The notes under the pieces were generated by a model. That model was not told the DNA's origin. It worked only from the letters and a program-made list of their open reading frames with translations, and searched no databases. The translations under genes and the position numbers were made by a program. Source: Priapulus caudatus (lineage: Eukaryota > Priapulida > Priapulimorpha > Priapulimorphida > Priapulidae). From it: a stretch of DNA of 33,194 bases. This document shows positions 1-9,717 of the stretch, one piece after another. The first letter of the stretch is position 1. Every line of letters begins with the position of its first letter. Where the stretch lies: contig NW_014577638.1 in assembly GCF_000485595.1 (NCBI RefSeq), forward strand, positions 215,885-249,078, written 5' to 3'.

Positions 1-480
1 GTGTGAGAGAGAGAGGAGAGAAATGAGAGGGAGTGAGGTTATGTGTTGGAGAGAGACGGTGGGCATGTGTGTATTGTGTGTGTGAGAGCAGAGAGAGAGA
101 GAAGCCAAAAAGGCGAGATGTTTTTTTTTTTGTTCTATGTGCAGAGAGGAGAGAGAGAGAGAGGTGTTTGTGTTTATGTTGTGTGTGTGTGACAGAGGAG
201 AGAGTGAGAGAACCAAGAGAGGAGGGTGGATGTGTCAGAGAGAGAGAGAGAAGAGATGAGAAGAGAGAGAGAGAGAGGTTTGCGCGCGTGTGGTGTGTGT
301 GAGTGACGAGAGTGAACCAGAGAGGAGTGTGTAGTGTGTCAGAAGAGAGAGATGAGAGAGGGAGAATGAGAGAGAGAGGTGTGTGGCGCGCGCGCGTGTG
401 ATTGCTGTGTGAGAGAGAGAGAGAGAGAGAGAACGAGACGAGAGACCGAAGATGAGAGAGAGCAACCAAAAGGGAGTGTT
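1..480. repeat. GA- and GT-rich low-complexity tract
   Basis: Nearly all of this stretch is imperfect (GA)n with interspersed (GT)n and short breaks such as a run of about 12 T near 120. Open frames across it on both strands are compositional (Arg/Glu or Ser/Leu runs) and I do not treat them as genes. It ends where a palindromic satellite begins near 490. Confidence 0.85.
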
Positions 481-489
481 TGAGGGGGA

Positions 490-1090
490 AACGTAACGTA
501 GGCACGCTGAGCAAAAAGCCGTTGGCCAACGTTGCAAAATGACGGTGCCGGCCACTTGGCAATCTATGACGTTGGGCAACGTGAGCGCAATATGACGTTT
601 GGGTCAACGCTTGGGCAATATGAGTTGGAGCCAACCGTTGTGCACATATGTCGTTGGGCGCAACGTTGGCAGTAAATGGACGTTGGCCGGCCAACGTTGC
701 CAGTATGAGCCGTTGCGCCAACCGTGTGGACAGTGATGACGTTTGGACCAACGTGGCAATATGCGTATGCGGCGAACCGTTGCAATATGAGACGCTGTGG
801 GCGTTGCATAGATGCGAGTTGGCCAATATGACGTTGGGCCAACGTGGCAATATGACGTTGGCGCACCATAACGTGGCACGTTGGCAATATGACGTTGGGC
901 CAACGTTGGCCCCAACGATTGCCCAACGTATGCGGCCCAACCGTCGGCTTTCCAACGTTTGGGCCACAGTCACCCAACGAGCAAAATCCGGTTTGGGCCA
1001 ACAGTGGGCCCAGCCAACGTTGGCCCAAACGTTGGCATGGGCTGAAGACAGGCGTTGGGCAACGTTGGCCCCAACGTCAGACATGTTATC
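490..1090. repeat. Diverged ~24-28 bp palindromic satellite
   Basis: About twenty degenerate units of the type CAATATGACGTTGGGCCAAC run through this stretch. Each contains a self-complementary GTTGGGCCAAC-like core, so both strands look alike. Units differ by many substitutions and single-base indels. The array stops abruptly at about 1,090, where homology to the receptor gene at 9,040 begins. Open frames inside it are by-products of the repeat. Confidence 0.75.
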
Positions 1091-1850
1091 TGGGAAGTTT
1101 CCTTGAACATCGTTCTCCTAGGCCTCGCTTTCAATTCGACTGTGATTGGTGATTCATAGCAAATGTATAAGTAGCACTAATTAATCCACTATCACATCAA
1201 TGATTGCAAGCCATGTCACTGAATCAGAATGGGCAGATAAAGACATCGAATGTTGCGGATGTGGACTGTTTCTTGAAGTTTTTATGACTTGCACATAGGT
1301 ATCCGTGATATACTGTTTTGAGAAAGAGCCCCCGTTCTCGCGGATGCCGATGTTATGTTATAATAACCACCGATTATCTTAAGCTTCATCAGAGGATGGC
1401 CAGCTGCAATTCGATCGATATCTCCATGAGCAAAGGTCTTAGTAGAGTCATGTGAAGTTCATGTACTTTGCTTAGTGTGTTTTATAAATCATGGTAGAGT
1501 ATAGCGCGAATTCTCGATCTCTCTTTTATACATATCCATTGGCCAACTATTCAGGTGTGCCTCCCTGAAGATCTAAACTTGTGTTGTCACGTGAGGGACT
1601 ATCGTAATGTTATTCCACGTACCTCCAGTAAGCTGGGTTCCTGCTCTCACATCGGTACGTTGCACTTGATCTCTCACTGGATCATCAAACACTCTTTACT
1701 CTGCTCGCGGCCACAAGCTGTTTGTTATGATGATAGCAGATGATTGCAGTGATAGTGTTTATATAACTGCAGACAAGCACGTCACTAGTCCTAAAGGGAA
1801 ATACATTATTATGGCGCTGCAATCACTGATGCGCTGACTCAATGCCTCTA
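1090..1850 (-). pseudogene. Broken partial copy of the ionotropic-receptor gene
   Basis: This stretch aligns base by base, in the same orientation, with 9,040-9,720: the signal peptide, S1 and TM1 codons (about residues 1-226) of the intact receptor at 8,269-9,717. Long identical blocks occur, for example around 1,770-1,812 versus 9,665-9,707, which include the start codon. The copy carries many scattered single-base indels that destroy the frame, and most of them are extra bases. The pore, S2 and C-terminal part is absent; the palindromic satellite lies there instead. Weaker similarity to the 5' flank may continue to about 1,910. It is either a decayed duplication or a poorly called duplicate in the assembly. 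Confidence 0.85.
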
Positions 1851-1865
1851 CGTGGATGTGGCGTT

Positions 1866-2569
1866 TCCTCTGCGGCTTTAGGCATACTGGCACGTTCACC
1901 AGGTTATACACAGGTACTATGCATGAATAATATCATGTCAACACAATGGTGAGCCGGTCAGCTTCCATTACCGTCAGTTAAATCAATGCCATCCTTTTGT
2001 TATAATAGTGAACTACAATATTGACTAAATGCCCTGTCCACTTCCTGCACAAAGAGCCGTATTGTGTTGAAATAAAAGCTTGCAATCATCAGAGATGCTG
2101 TTCGACATGCTAATTGGTTGACCAGGTTGTATAGGTGTCTATAGTTCCGTGTTCTATATTTCCTCACGTAGGTGCTGAATATCAATCTAAAAAAGAACTT
2201 GAACGCGTTGAAGTTCAGAATAGATTTTCAGATATAATATTTTTTGCTTCAATTTACATCATAGATGAAGGTTTCACATATTATACTATCATATTTGAGC
2301 TGACATTTAGCATGGATAGATAAAGAGTGCTTGACGGACTTGCGGCCCCGGTTTTTGCACGCAGACAAGCGAACAGCGAATATGCCGCCCCCTTTTTGTC
2401 CACTTAGACAGATACCTTAGACAGTGGGTCTGAAAACTAACTCCGCAAAAACTGGGCGCAATCCAACCGACATTTTGCGATGGACGGCAGGAGGCCATCT
2501 CCAACAGGCCCTAAACTTTTTTGGGGGTGGCTCACCTCATGGCTAAGACGTATGTGACTCCTACAAGAA
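1866..2569. other. Unassigned non-coding stretch
   Basis: No exon, RNA gene or transposon end is recognised here. Short open frames (about 60 residues) have no domain character. Composition is AT-rich to about 2,320, then GC rises toward the next block. Confidence 0.5.
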
Positions 2570-3200
2570 ACCTCAAGAAATGCCGTCATCAGCGATGACG
2601 CGCTCGCTCATTGGCCGCTACGCGATGACGTGCGCTACTGTCGAGTTATAGCGTTATGTCTATCACAGAGCTTTTAACGAAGTGTAGTATGGCGCTCCAC
2701 GTGGGGGGGGGGCGGTCTAGATTGCTATCTCCAAAAGCGGCGCCGCCGTGGCGCGCCCTTGCTGCGTACTGCGACGTTTCGACAACTGCCTGACCCCGCC
2801 GCTGCCGTGGCGACGGCACGTCGTCGAGCACCTGCGCTGGCGTGGCCGGCGTGGCTGGCGTGGCAAACCAGCAGCAGCACCAAATACTGGTCCCTGCTAG
2901 TGCTGCCAAGCGCAGCTCTGGAGCAGCAAAGCAGCAGCAGCAGCAGGAAATGCCCTCCCCAAGGTCGCCGTAGTCAAGCCGGTGTACCGTCTAACGAAAA
3001 CTGCGCGATGTTACGCTTCCCGCTATACGGATTCGCGCGCCCGCCCTCCTTCGGCGCGCGAATTCGTATAGCGGGCCAGCGCGAGATGCTACATACAACA
3101 CCCGCGGTCCGCGTGCGCCGGTCCCGCGGAAGTGCGCGGCATAACCCTCTCGCTGCGTCGGGAATAACGCATCTTTCTTGCGCAACGCCATCTTGTACCC
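2570..3200. other. GC- and CpG-rich block with hairpin
   Basis: Compared with its AT-rich surroundings this block is markedly rich in G+C and CpG, with a run of nine or so G near 2,702, CTG/CAG-like runs at 2,870-2,945 and a strong inverted repeat at 3,019-3,075. A 162-codon open frame on + (2,759-3,247) and frames on - look compositional, with no recognisable domain. It may be a GC-rich mobile element or an unmethylated CpG region; I cannot decide. Confidence 0.5.
3019..3075. repeat. 23-bp inverted repeat with 11-nt loop
   Basis: The arm at 3,019-3,041 (CCCGCTATACGGATTCGCGC and three more bases) is the reverse complement of 3,053-3,075 with a single mismatch. The 11-base spacer is at 3,042-3,052. 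It sits in the GC-rich block and would form a very stable cruciform or RNA hairpin. No flanking target duplication was identified. Confidence 0.9.
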
Positions 3201-3700
3201 GGTCTCTCTGGGTGTTTATAAAACAACATTTATTCCAGACAGAATAAGTTCCAATCTATTCGACTGAGCGTACAACGCCAACTTTGTCACAGGCTCGTTT
3301 TCTACTCCCTAACTCCTGTTTAACTCTTTAACATATCACCCATACTGAAACCGACTACTGCAATGTTCTACAGCCGTATATGTATCTATGGACATTCCCG
3401 AACCTTATACTCTATGCACGTATCTGTGTGAACGTGTTAAATCTATGTAAAGAGTCGCTACATGCTGGACATGGATAGCTAAATACCACATCTTAATTTA
3501 TACTTTATCGGTTAAAGTGTACATTAGAATTCAAATATATTCTTTGTAATTTTAATATTGTATATTGGTGTAATTATCTTCACTACATACACTTTTTTTA
3601 AGATTATGACTTATTGGGTTATTGTCACCACAGAATTTTGAACATGCAGCTATTCCTGTCTAAAATTAGATCACAACACAGATCATCTAATCTATATTTG
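3201..3700. other. AT-rich non-coding stretch
   Basis: No gene or recognisable element is visible. It runs into the (GTAT)n microsatellite and may form part of the Helitron-like element ending at 4,314, whose 5' end I could not locate. Confidence 0.4.
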
Positions 3701-3705
3701 AGTTC

Positions 3706-3770
3706 GTATGTATGTATGTATGTATGTATGTATGTATGTATGTATGTATGTATGTATGTATGTATGTATC
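3706..3770. repeat. (GTAT)n microsatellite
   Basis: About sixteen almost perfect copies of the tetranucleotide GTAT. Open frames on both strands (Met-Tyr-Val-Cys repeats) are by-products of the repeat. Confidence 0.97.
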
Positions 3771-4128
3771 GTACGTACACTATGGCCGGCCAAACCGCCC
3801 AAGCGCTCTGGATGCTGGATGCAATTTTCACAGGGCAATTTCCTATACCCGGGGAGTGTTCCTAGACGAAAAAAATCTGTCAAAAATCCGTCAATTCGTG
3901 AAACTTCACACAATGTCAGCACTCACTGTACAGTGCTGCCACACACAGAAAAATCGATGAGTATTTATTTCCCTCACCTCATCAGCTGCTGGTATTGTGA
4001 AACCGAAACCAATACTAAAACACAGCAGAACCACGACCAATTCAGAGGGTATAGCACTGCTGATCGTAGCACGATATATGACTCAATCATTTCAATTGCT
4101 ACTATAGCAATGCAATTATCGATGACAT

Positions 4129-4231
4129 GGCATGGGATGGCATGGGATGCGATATGGGATGGGATGGGATGCCATTGAATGCGATTGATGGATAGATGCA
4201 TGGATGGATTCATGGATAGATAGATAGTTTT
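4129..4231. repeat. Degenerate GGGAT / GATA simple-repeat patch
   Basis: Imperfect tandem copies of GGGATGGCAT, GGGAT and GGATA/GATAGATA follow one another. It lies about 80 bases before the Helitron-like 3' terminus at 4,288-4,314, a position where pearl/HINE-type elements often carry a microsatellite. Confidence 0.7.
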
Positions 4232-4287
4232 TTTGCGTATTTTCCTTTCAACCAAGCCGTCACCAACTCAGTAACACCACTGTTTTC

Positions 4288-4314
4288 CCCGGGCAACGCC
4301 GGGTATCCCGCTAG
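4288..4314 (+). mobile_element. Helitron-like 3' terminus (hairpin plus CTAG)
   Basis: A GC-rich hairpin (CCCGG, loop GCAACG, CCGGG) is followed about 7 bases later by CTAG and then a T. This is the classic 3' end of Helitrons, which finish in CTRR and insert before T. The 5' end is not identified, so only the terminus is annotated. The same architecture recurs at 7,936-7,962. Confidence 0.65.
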
Positions 4315-4319
4315 TACAT

Positions 4320-5001
4320 ATATAAAACAGAACTGCATAAAACCCGATCTAACAATACACAGACTGTTACGATACATAAAATTACAATGCATTTGTACAA
4401 CTTAACCGCTCTTTACTTGTAAAAAGTTCCAATTAATTCCTGAACGCTGTATAGCAATGTGCAGTAGCCATATAAACATCCTCTGCATTTATTGCCTCAA
4501 ATCACACAAAATCAGTATTAGTGTAGCATACTGCTAAGTAGCATGGCATCACAGTTTTGACAACACTATCTAATTACAGACACGATACATGAGCATTTTC
4601 CCTTTTTTATTTAATTTTCTATTTTTCTTGTCACTCACCTTTACTTTCATTGTTACATATTAGAAAGTAAGTGCCAAAATATGAAACAAAGAAATGAAAG
4701 AAATATAAAAAGCAGACGTAATTGAAAACAAAAAAGCGATAATTACAACAAAATCACCGTGGAAAATAAAATTAACGTAAAAGTGAAATATTCAATTAAC
4801 ATAAATATTAAACGCAGAATGAAAATATATTAAGGGAATGTAAGTAAAAAAGCTAATATGAAAAGCAAAATGAAAATAAAAACGAATTAAAAATGAAACA
4901 CAATTTGAAATGAAAAGAAAAACCAATTTAATATAGAAATATACCAAAAAATGTAAATAACAAAGAAAATAAATAAAATACAAAAATTAGAGTAAATGAT
5001 A
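4320..5001. other. A-rich non-coding stretch
   Basis: From about 4,660 to 5,000 the + strand is strongly biased to A with short GAAA/AAATA motifs. No exon or transposon end is seen. The stretch ends at the 8-bp target duplication of the hAT-type element. Confidence 0.45.
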
Positions 5002-5009
5002 ATATATTA

Positions 5010-5372
5010 CAGGGGCGTAAATATCCGTTACCGATAGTGGGGGATGATCACGGCGAAGGGGGGGGGGTCTGGGAGGCCCTCCCCCAGAATTTTTTTGGAA
5101 TTAGACCCCTCAGATGCGTTTTCTGGCGCGGAAGCGGGAGGGCGTCGGCGGACCCCCTGTACCCCTCCCCTCCTGTACACGCCCCTGCAGTAATTGAAAT
5201 GATTTAGATCTGGCCCATGTCTCCAAATCATCATAATTAGCTGAACTTCAAGTGGGCACGGAGGAAGGAGTTTTTTTTTTATCTCAGGGGGGATATTTGT
5301 ACAGGCCATCCCCCCCCTCCTTCAAGAGCGGGGGGGATCCATCCCCCCCATCCCCCGGGATTTACGCCCATG
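5010..5372. mobile_element. hAT-type non-autonomous element (MITE), 363 bp
   Basis: The element begins CAGGGGCGTAAAT and ends with the near inverse ATTTACGCCCATG. It is flanked on both sides by the identical 8-bp sequence ATATATTA (5,002-5,009 and 5,373-5,380). An 8-bp target-site duplication and a terminus starting CAGGG are hallmarks of hAT elements. The interior is rich in G- and C-runs and has no transposase. A second GGGGCGT-like inverted end near 5,180 hints at a composite or nested structure. Confidence 0.85.
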
Positions 5373-5380
5373 ATATATTA

Positions 5381-5460
5381 TAAACATTAATATAATTTAA
5401 TAAATATATTTATATTTTAATATAAATTTTATATTATATCTTAATCTATAATATAATAGT
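5381..5460. repeat. AT-rich tract
   Basis: An almost pure A/T stretch with repeated ATAATATAA motifs directly follows the hAT-type element. It resembles the AT-rich target in which that element inserted. Confidence 0.7.
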
Positions 5461-5639
5461 AGAAAGAGCCGAAGTGTCGTTTCCGTATCTCCTCCGAAAC
5501 CGTGCCACGTATATTCTCACGCGAATCGAGCTGGGCCTTTCTGGACGTCCCGAATACATTCCGCTACGTTAGAACGTGATTTTCGATCGTAAAGAGAACT
5601 TTTGGAGGCAATTTTCTAAAAAGTTATGTGCTTGAAGAA

Positions 5640-5882
5640 AGTTCGGCATTCATCGGAAACCCGCACCAAATTTATAAGATCCGTCAAATCTGCATGCGCA
5701 CACACGCACGGACACACCAAAGCCATTGCGGCTGCGGTGTATAAACAACCAGCACTGCTTGCGCACAGCTGTGAGCGAAAATTTAGAACAAACCCCAACG
5801 AGAGACGGCTGCAATTGTGTTGTGTGTGTGTGTGTGTGTGTGTTGTGTGTGCGTGCGTGGGCGTGCGTCGGTGGCGTGCGTC

Positions 5883-5917
<35 letters not shown>

Positions 5918-6030
5918 TGTGTGTGCGTGGTGGGCGTGTGATTGTGCGTGCACATGCCCCGTATATGTGTGTGAATACGCTGTGTGCGTGCGTGCGCGGC
6001 GTGTGTGGCAAATATTTGACAACGGGAGTT
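5640..6030 (+). repeat. GT-minisatellite repeat family, copy 1
   Basis: A unique part (ACACCAAAGCCATTGCGGCT, the GCACAGCTGTGAG motif, then CCCCAACGAGAGACGGCTGC) leads into (GT)n and (GCGT)n at 5,816-5,935, and ends with CAAATATTTGACAACGGGAG. The first part recurs at 6,290-6,440 and the last part at 7,386-7,408. All open frames here are repeat by-products. Confidence 0.8.
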
Positions 6031-6284
6031 GTAACCGTGCCCGCGCTGACCCGGCTCCAATGCTCTGACATTTTTAGACGCCGTTTCGATTGTCTAAAAG
6101 CACACACATACCACACTATATATACCATAACCTTTGAAAATTGTGTTTAAACTATTAATTGTGTTTTCTCACAGTCACGGGTTTTTAATTATATATATAG
6201 CTGTACTAAATGTAGATTAAAGGTATAATAATAAGCATTTAATTAGGTGGAGCCTTCACCTAGCATAGCAAGCCAGCACTAAAC

Positions 6285-6440
6285 GCACGCACGAACGCCA
6301 CGAACGCACACCGGCACGCGCACACAACCACACACCAAAGACATTGCGGCTGCGGTGTAATAAACAGCCAATCACCTGCCGCGCACAGCTGTGAGACGAA
6401 AATTTAAGACAAAACCCCAACGAGGTACGGCTGCAGCAAA
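6285..6440 (+). repeat. GT-minisatellite repeat family, copy 2 (truncated)
   Basis: Strong similarity to 5,690-5,815, including ACACCAAAGACATTGCGGCT, GCACAGCTGTGAG and CCCCAACGAGGTACGGCTGC. The long GT tract and the AATATTTGACAACGGGAG end are missing. Confidence 0.8.
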
Positions 6441-6940
6441 CTGCATGCAGTTGCCCCTTCCCACACTCAGGATAATACCACTGCCACAATGCTAGCACTA
6501 TTTTTAAAGTGGGCGGAGCCTCCGGGGAAATATCCAGCAAATGGCAATCCAACGGCCGCGAGGTCGCCGTCGAACAAAACATTAGAAATTTCTATGATTT
6601 GCATGTTTGTTGGTGGACAAATTTATATGTTTTAAGCTGAATACGCAAAAATGTATCAAAGACAATGTTCGAGAATTAGGTATATTGGCAATCATCCCAA
6701 AAATTCATGATAAATACGTGAACTTAGTTTAGTAAACAGCGTAATGATTTGAAAGTAGTAAATGGGCGCACTATTTCGTATCACTATTTTATCAAATTCT
6801 CATAAAATAATGGTTGGATTTTTAATATCTTTGCATCTTTTATAAGTACACACCGTATTACATAGGACAGGAGTAACGGGGTCGCTGTAAAACTTATAGT
6901 AAAAAAGCCGTAAGAAATTCTTACGGGAAATCAGCTTGTG
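6441..6940. other. Unassigned stretch between repeat copies
   Basis: No exon or transposon terminus is recognised. Short open frames lack domain character. Confidence 0.45.
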
Positions 6941-6984
6941 GCAGTGGTAGAATTGAGCCAGAGCGAGAGCCGCCATCTGTTCGT

Positions 6985-7410
6985 GGAGTTTTGCGGCTGC
7001 AGTTGTGTGTGTGTGCGTGTGTGCGCGTGTGCGGGTGTGTCGGGTGTGGCTGTGTGCGTCTGCTCGTGTGGGTGTGTGCGTGTGTGGCTGTGTGGGTGTG
7101 TGCGTGTGTGGCTCTGTGTGTGTGTGTGTGTGGCTGTGTGGGTGTGTGCGTGTGTGGGTGTGTGTGTGTGTATGTATGTATGTATGCGTGTGTGTGTGCG
7201 TGTGCATGTGCTCATGTGCATGTGTGCGTGTGTCGTGTGCTGATGTTGTGCGCGCCCGTGTGTGTGTAAATTGGTATGTGTGTGCGTGGGTGCGCGTGTG
7301 ATTGTGCGTGCGCATGCCCGTGTGTGTGCGAATGTGGTGTATGCGTGCGTGCGCGCGTGTGTGTGATGCGTGTCTGCGCCCGTGTGTGCAAATATTTGAC
7401 AACGGGAGGT
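6985..7410 (+). repeat. GT-minisatellite repeat family, copy 3
   Basis: GCGGCTGCAGTTGTGTGTG leads into about 370 bases of (GT)n mixed with GCGT, GGCT and GTAT units, then CAAATATTTGACAACGGGAG at 7,388-7,407, the same end as copy 1. His-Thr and Cys-Val frames on both strands reflect the dinucleotide repeat, not genes. Confidence 0.85.
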
Positions 7411-7437
7411 GACTTTAAAGAACATACTTCAATAACT

Positions 7438-7545
7438 TACTTCATAACATAACATAAAACATAACATAACATAACATAACATAACATAACATAACATAAC
7501 ATAACATAACATAACATAACATAACATAACATAACATAACATAAT
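7438..7545. repeat. (ATAAC)n pentanucleotide microsatellite
   Basis: About twenty almost perfect copies of the 5-bp unit CATAA, flanked by copies of an ACATACTTCAATAACA-like motif on both sides (about 7,420 and 7,548). Confidence 0.97.
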
Positions 7546-7795
7546 AACATACTTCAATAACACTGACTTTCAAGAACATATATCTTCAAACCTACTCAAT
7601 GCATTTTGCTTTTTTTTAAGAATTTGACTTATTAATGATGCTTTTTACCAGAATGATATTTTCAAAAATAATATCTAAATAAGTGAAATTGTACTATGAA
7701 ATAATTCCATTTCCCTTTTTTGAAAAATTGTATGTAATTTTAAGGTAAAATTTCAGATTTTATATATATTTAAATAAATATTGAGGTATGACTCG

Positions 7796-7875
7796 AGTCT
7801 ATATCAGTATTTATCAGTAAAAACATCAGTAAAAATATCAGTAAAAACATATCAGTATTTACTGTAAATACATCC
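7796..7875. repeat. ATCAGTAAAAAC short tandem repeat
   Basis: Five or so imperfect copies of ATCAGTAAAAAC / ATCAGTATTTA occur in tandem. The repeat lies upstream of the Helitron-like terminus at 7,936-7,962. Confidence 0.7.
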
Positions 7876-7935
7876 TCAACTAAAAGTGAGAGATAAATGG
7901 TGAAACCGCCATCCTCAAATCAGACCTCACTCAAA

Positions 7936-7962
7936 CCCGTCTGGAGGACGGGTAATAGCTAG
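7936..7962 (+). mobile_element. Second Helitron-like 3' terminus
   Basis: A hairpin of stem CCCGTC / GACGGG with a short loop is followed after TAATAG by CTAG and then T. The arrangement matches the terminus at 4,288-4,314, in the same orientation. The 5' boundary is not identified; the (ATAAC)n tract and the short tandem repeat upstream may belong to the same element. Confidence 0.6.
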
Positions 7963-8268
7963 TATAATTATATATTTATAATATAATTTAATATATGTAT
8001 AAACATTTTAAAGACACAGTACTTTAATTGCCACCTCACACATTTGGGAATAAACACTTTCATGTCAAAGCATTTCTTCTCAATCTTGCGACATTTTATG
8101 CTAGCATTGACACAATTTAAAAATACAAATTTTAGACTGTTGTTAAATATTTATAAATGAAATTAGATATTCCGTGATATTGATACTAATAGTTTTCTTG
8201 TTATCTATCTGCAACATACATGTATAGTAGGATTTATATAGTTTTCAATGAATGGGATTTTATCAAAT
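7963..8268. other. AT-rich 3' flank of the receptor gene
   Basis: This stretch lies downstream of the receptor stop codon on the - strand. No AATAAA is obvious; a reverse-strand ATTAAA near 8,025 is a possible polyadenylation signal. No other feature is recognised. Confidence 0.4.
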
Positions 8269-9717
8269 TTAAATATTGAATCGGGTGTTTTTGCATGAGA
8301 TAGCGTTCAATTTCTCTCCTATCAGAACAGCAGTAGCAAAAGCACAACCATAGATGAGTAGCATAAATATACTCGAGAGGTGTTGAAGGGACAGAGAGGT
8401 GGATGTCACCTGTACTCCTGCCTTGGAACATTTATCAAAAGCCGGTGACTGCTGATTCATCCACTTCTGTAAATGGCCAGTCTCAAGCAAAATCTGTATT
8501 CCAGTGTCAATGGCTCTGAAATACTTGCTAGTATTTGACATGGCCCAACTGCGATCTATTGTGTGAAACTGAAACGGTGCAATTGTAAGTCGGCATTTGG
8601 TAGTCACTTGAATATCTGCTTCGATGAAAGCCTTTGCAAAAACGGCATGCATCGGTGTAAAGTACTCCCCTGTTAGAACTAAATCGATTGACTCTTGCAT
8701 GTCCGACACACGCGAATGTGGATCAGCCAGTACCTTGCGCCACATCTTGCCGTAGTTGGAATCTGGATCAGCGTATTGTAACAGGTTTTCGTTGCCAAAT
8801 CCCCGCACAACGGTGGGAGTCAGATGGCTGTTTGCTGCCTCTTCTAGGCTTGTGAACGGGTATTCAATAGTTGTCTGCACTGAGAGATGGCTTACCAATG
8901 TTCCACTGTATGTTCCGACCATCACAATCACGAATGTCCACCAGCAGCTGATAAACACACGAATAGCAGTGCTTGGACTGGAATATGTGCCACCTTGATT
9001 GACAAATGTGCCAAATATGTAGTTATGAAAGAAGCCAAGTTTCTTGTACCACGTTCTCCTGCTTTCATTTTTGTGTGCCTTGGTATTCATATAGCAAAGT
9101 AAAGTAGCAGTAATTAATCCATATCCGGAGATTCCAAGCCATGTTGATAAATCAAATGGAGAGAAAACATTGAATGTTGCTGTTGTGGATGTTTCTGGAG
9201 TTTTTATGATAATAACGTAGTTATCCGTGTATACTGCTTTGAGAAAAAGCACCCGTTCTCGTCGATGCGATGTTACTGTCATAATACCACCGAGATCAAT
9301 GCTTCCATCAGAAATGCCAGCTGCAAGTCGATCGAATCCTCCTGAACAAAAGGTCTTAGTAGAGTATGTGAAGTTCATGTACTTTGCTAGTGTCGTTAAA
9401 ATATTGTCAGTACGTTGCATGATATTCTCGTCTCCTTTGTCACATATCCATTGCCCAACTTTCAGGTGTGCTCCCTGCAGATCTAAACTTGTGTAGTCAC
9501 GTGAGGGACTATGTAATGTTATTCCACTACTCCAGTAAGCTGGCTTTCCTGCTCTCACATCGTACTTGACTTGATCTCTCACTGGATCATAAACACTCTT
9601 TCTCTGCTCGCTGCCACAAGTTTTGTGTGATAATTGCAGTGATAGTGTTATAATAACTGCAGACAAGCACGTCACTAGTCCTAAAGGGAAATACATTATT
9701 ATGGAGCTAGGATTCAC
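8269..9717 (-). CDS. Ionotropic receptor (variant iGluR), intronless
   Basis: The 482-residue protein has the layout of ionotropic receptors: a hydrophobic N-terminal signal (about residues 5-30), the S1 ligand-binding half (about 85-172), TM1 (about 186-209), a pore-loop region (about 228-245, with FGTFVNQGG), TM3 (about 251-280, with GTYSGTLVSHLSV in place of the iGluR SYTANLAAFLT), the S2 half (about 283-430) and TM4 (about 442-468). The S1 motif TVTSHR keeps the arginine (R152) that in glutamate receptors binds the ligand carboxylate. There is no large amino-terminal domain, which favours a chemosensory-type IR over a synaptic receptor; ligand and partners are unknown. The single open frame has no introns. 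The start is the first Met, directly before the signal peptide, and the same ATG region is preserved in the broken copy at 1,090-1,850. It appears to lie antisense within an intron of the usherin-like gene. Confidence 0.9.
   Translation of the reverse strand: MNPSSIIMYFPLGLVTCLSAVIITLSLQLSHKTCGSEQRKSVYDPVRDQVKYDVRAGKPAYWSSGITLHSPSRDYTSLDLQGAHLKVGQWICDKGDENIMQRTDNILTTLAKYMNFTYSTKTFCSGGFDRLAAGISDGSIDLGGIMTVTSHRRERVLFLKAVYTDNYVIIIKTPETSTTATFNVFSPFDLSTWLGISGYGLITATLLCYMNTKAHKNESRRTWYKKLGFFHNYIFGTFVNQGGTYSSPSTAIRVFISCWWTFVIVMVGTYSGTLVSHLSVQTTIEYPFTSLEEAANSHLTPTVVRGFGNENLLQYADPDSNYGKMWRKVLADPHSRVSDMQESIDLVLTGEYFTPMHAVFAKAFIEADIQVTTKCRLTIAPFQFHTIDRSWAMSNTSKYFRAIDTGIQILLETGHLQKWMNQQSPAFDKCSKAGVQVTSTSLSLQHLSSIFMLLIYGCAFATAVLIGEKLNAISCKNTRFNI

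Noticed and set aside
564-1106. Open frames of 100-154 codons on both strands
   Set aside because: They are by-products of the palindromic satellite, which is depleted in stops on both strands.
2759-3247. 162-codon open frame on +
   Set aside because: It lies in a GC-rich block where stops are rare, runs through the hairpin and has no domain-like pattern.
5616-7425. Open frames of 80-200 codons rich in His-Thr or Cys-Val
   Set aside because: They are compositional products of GT/GCGT repeats.
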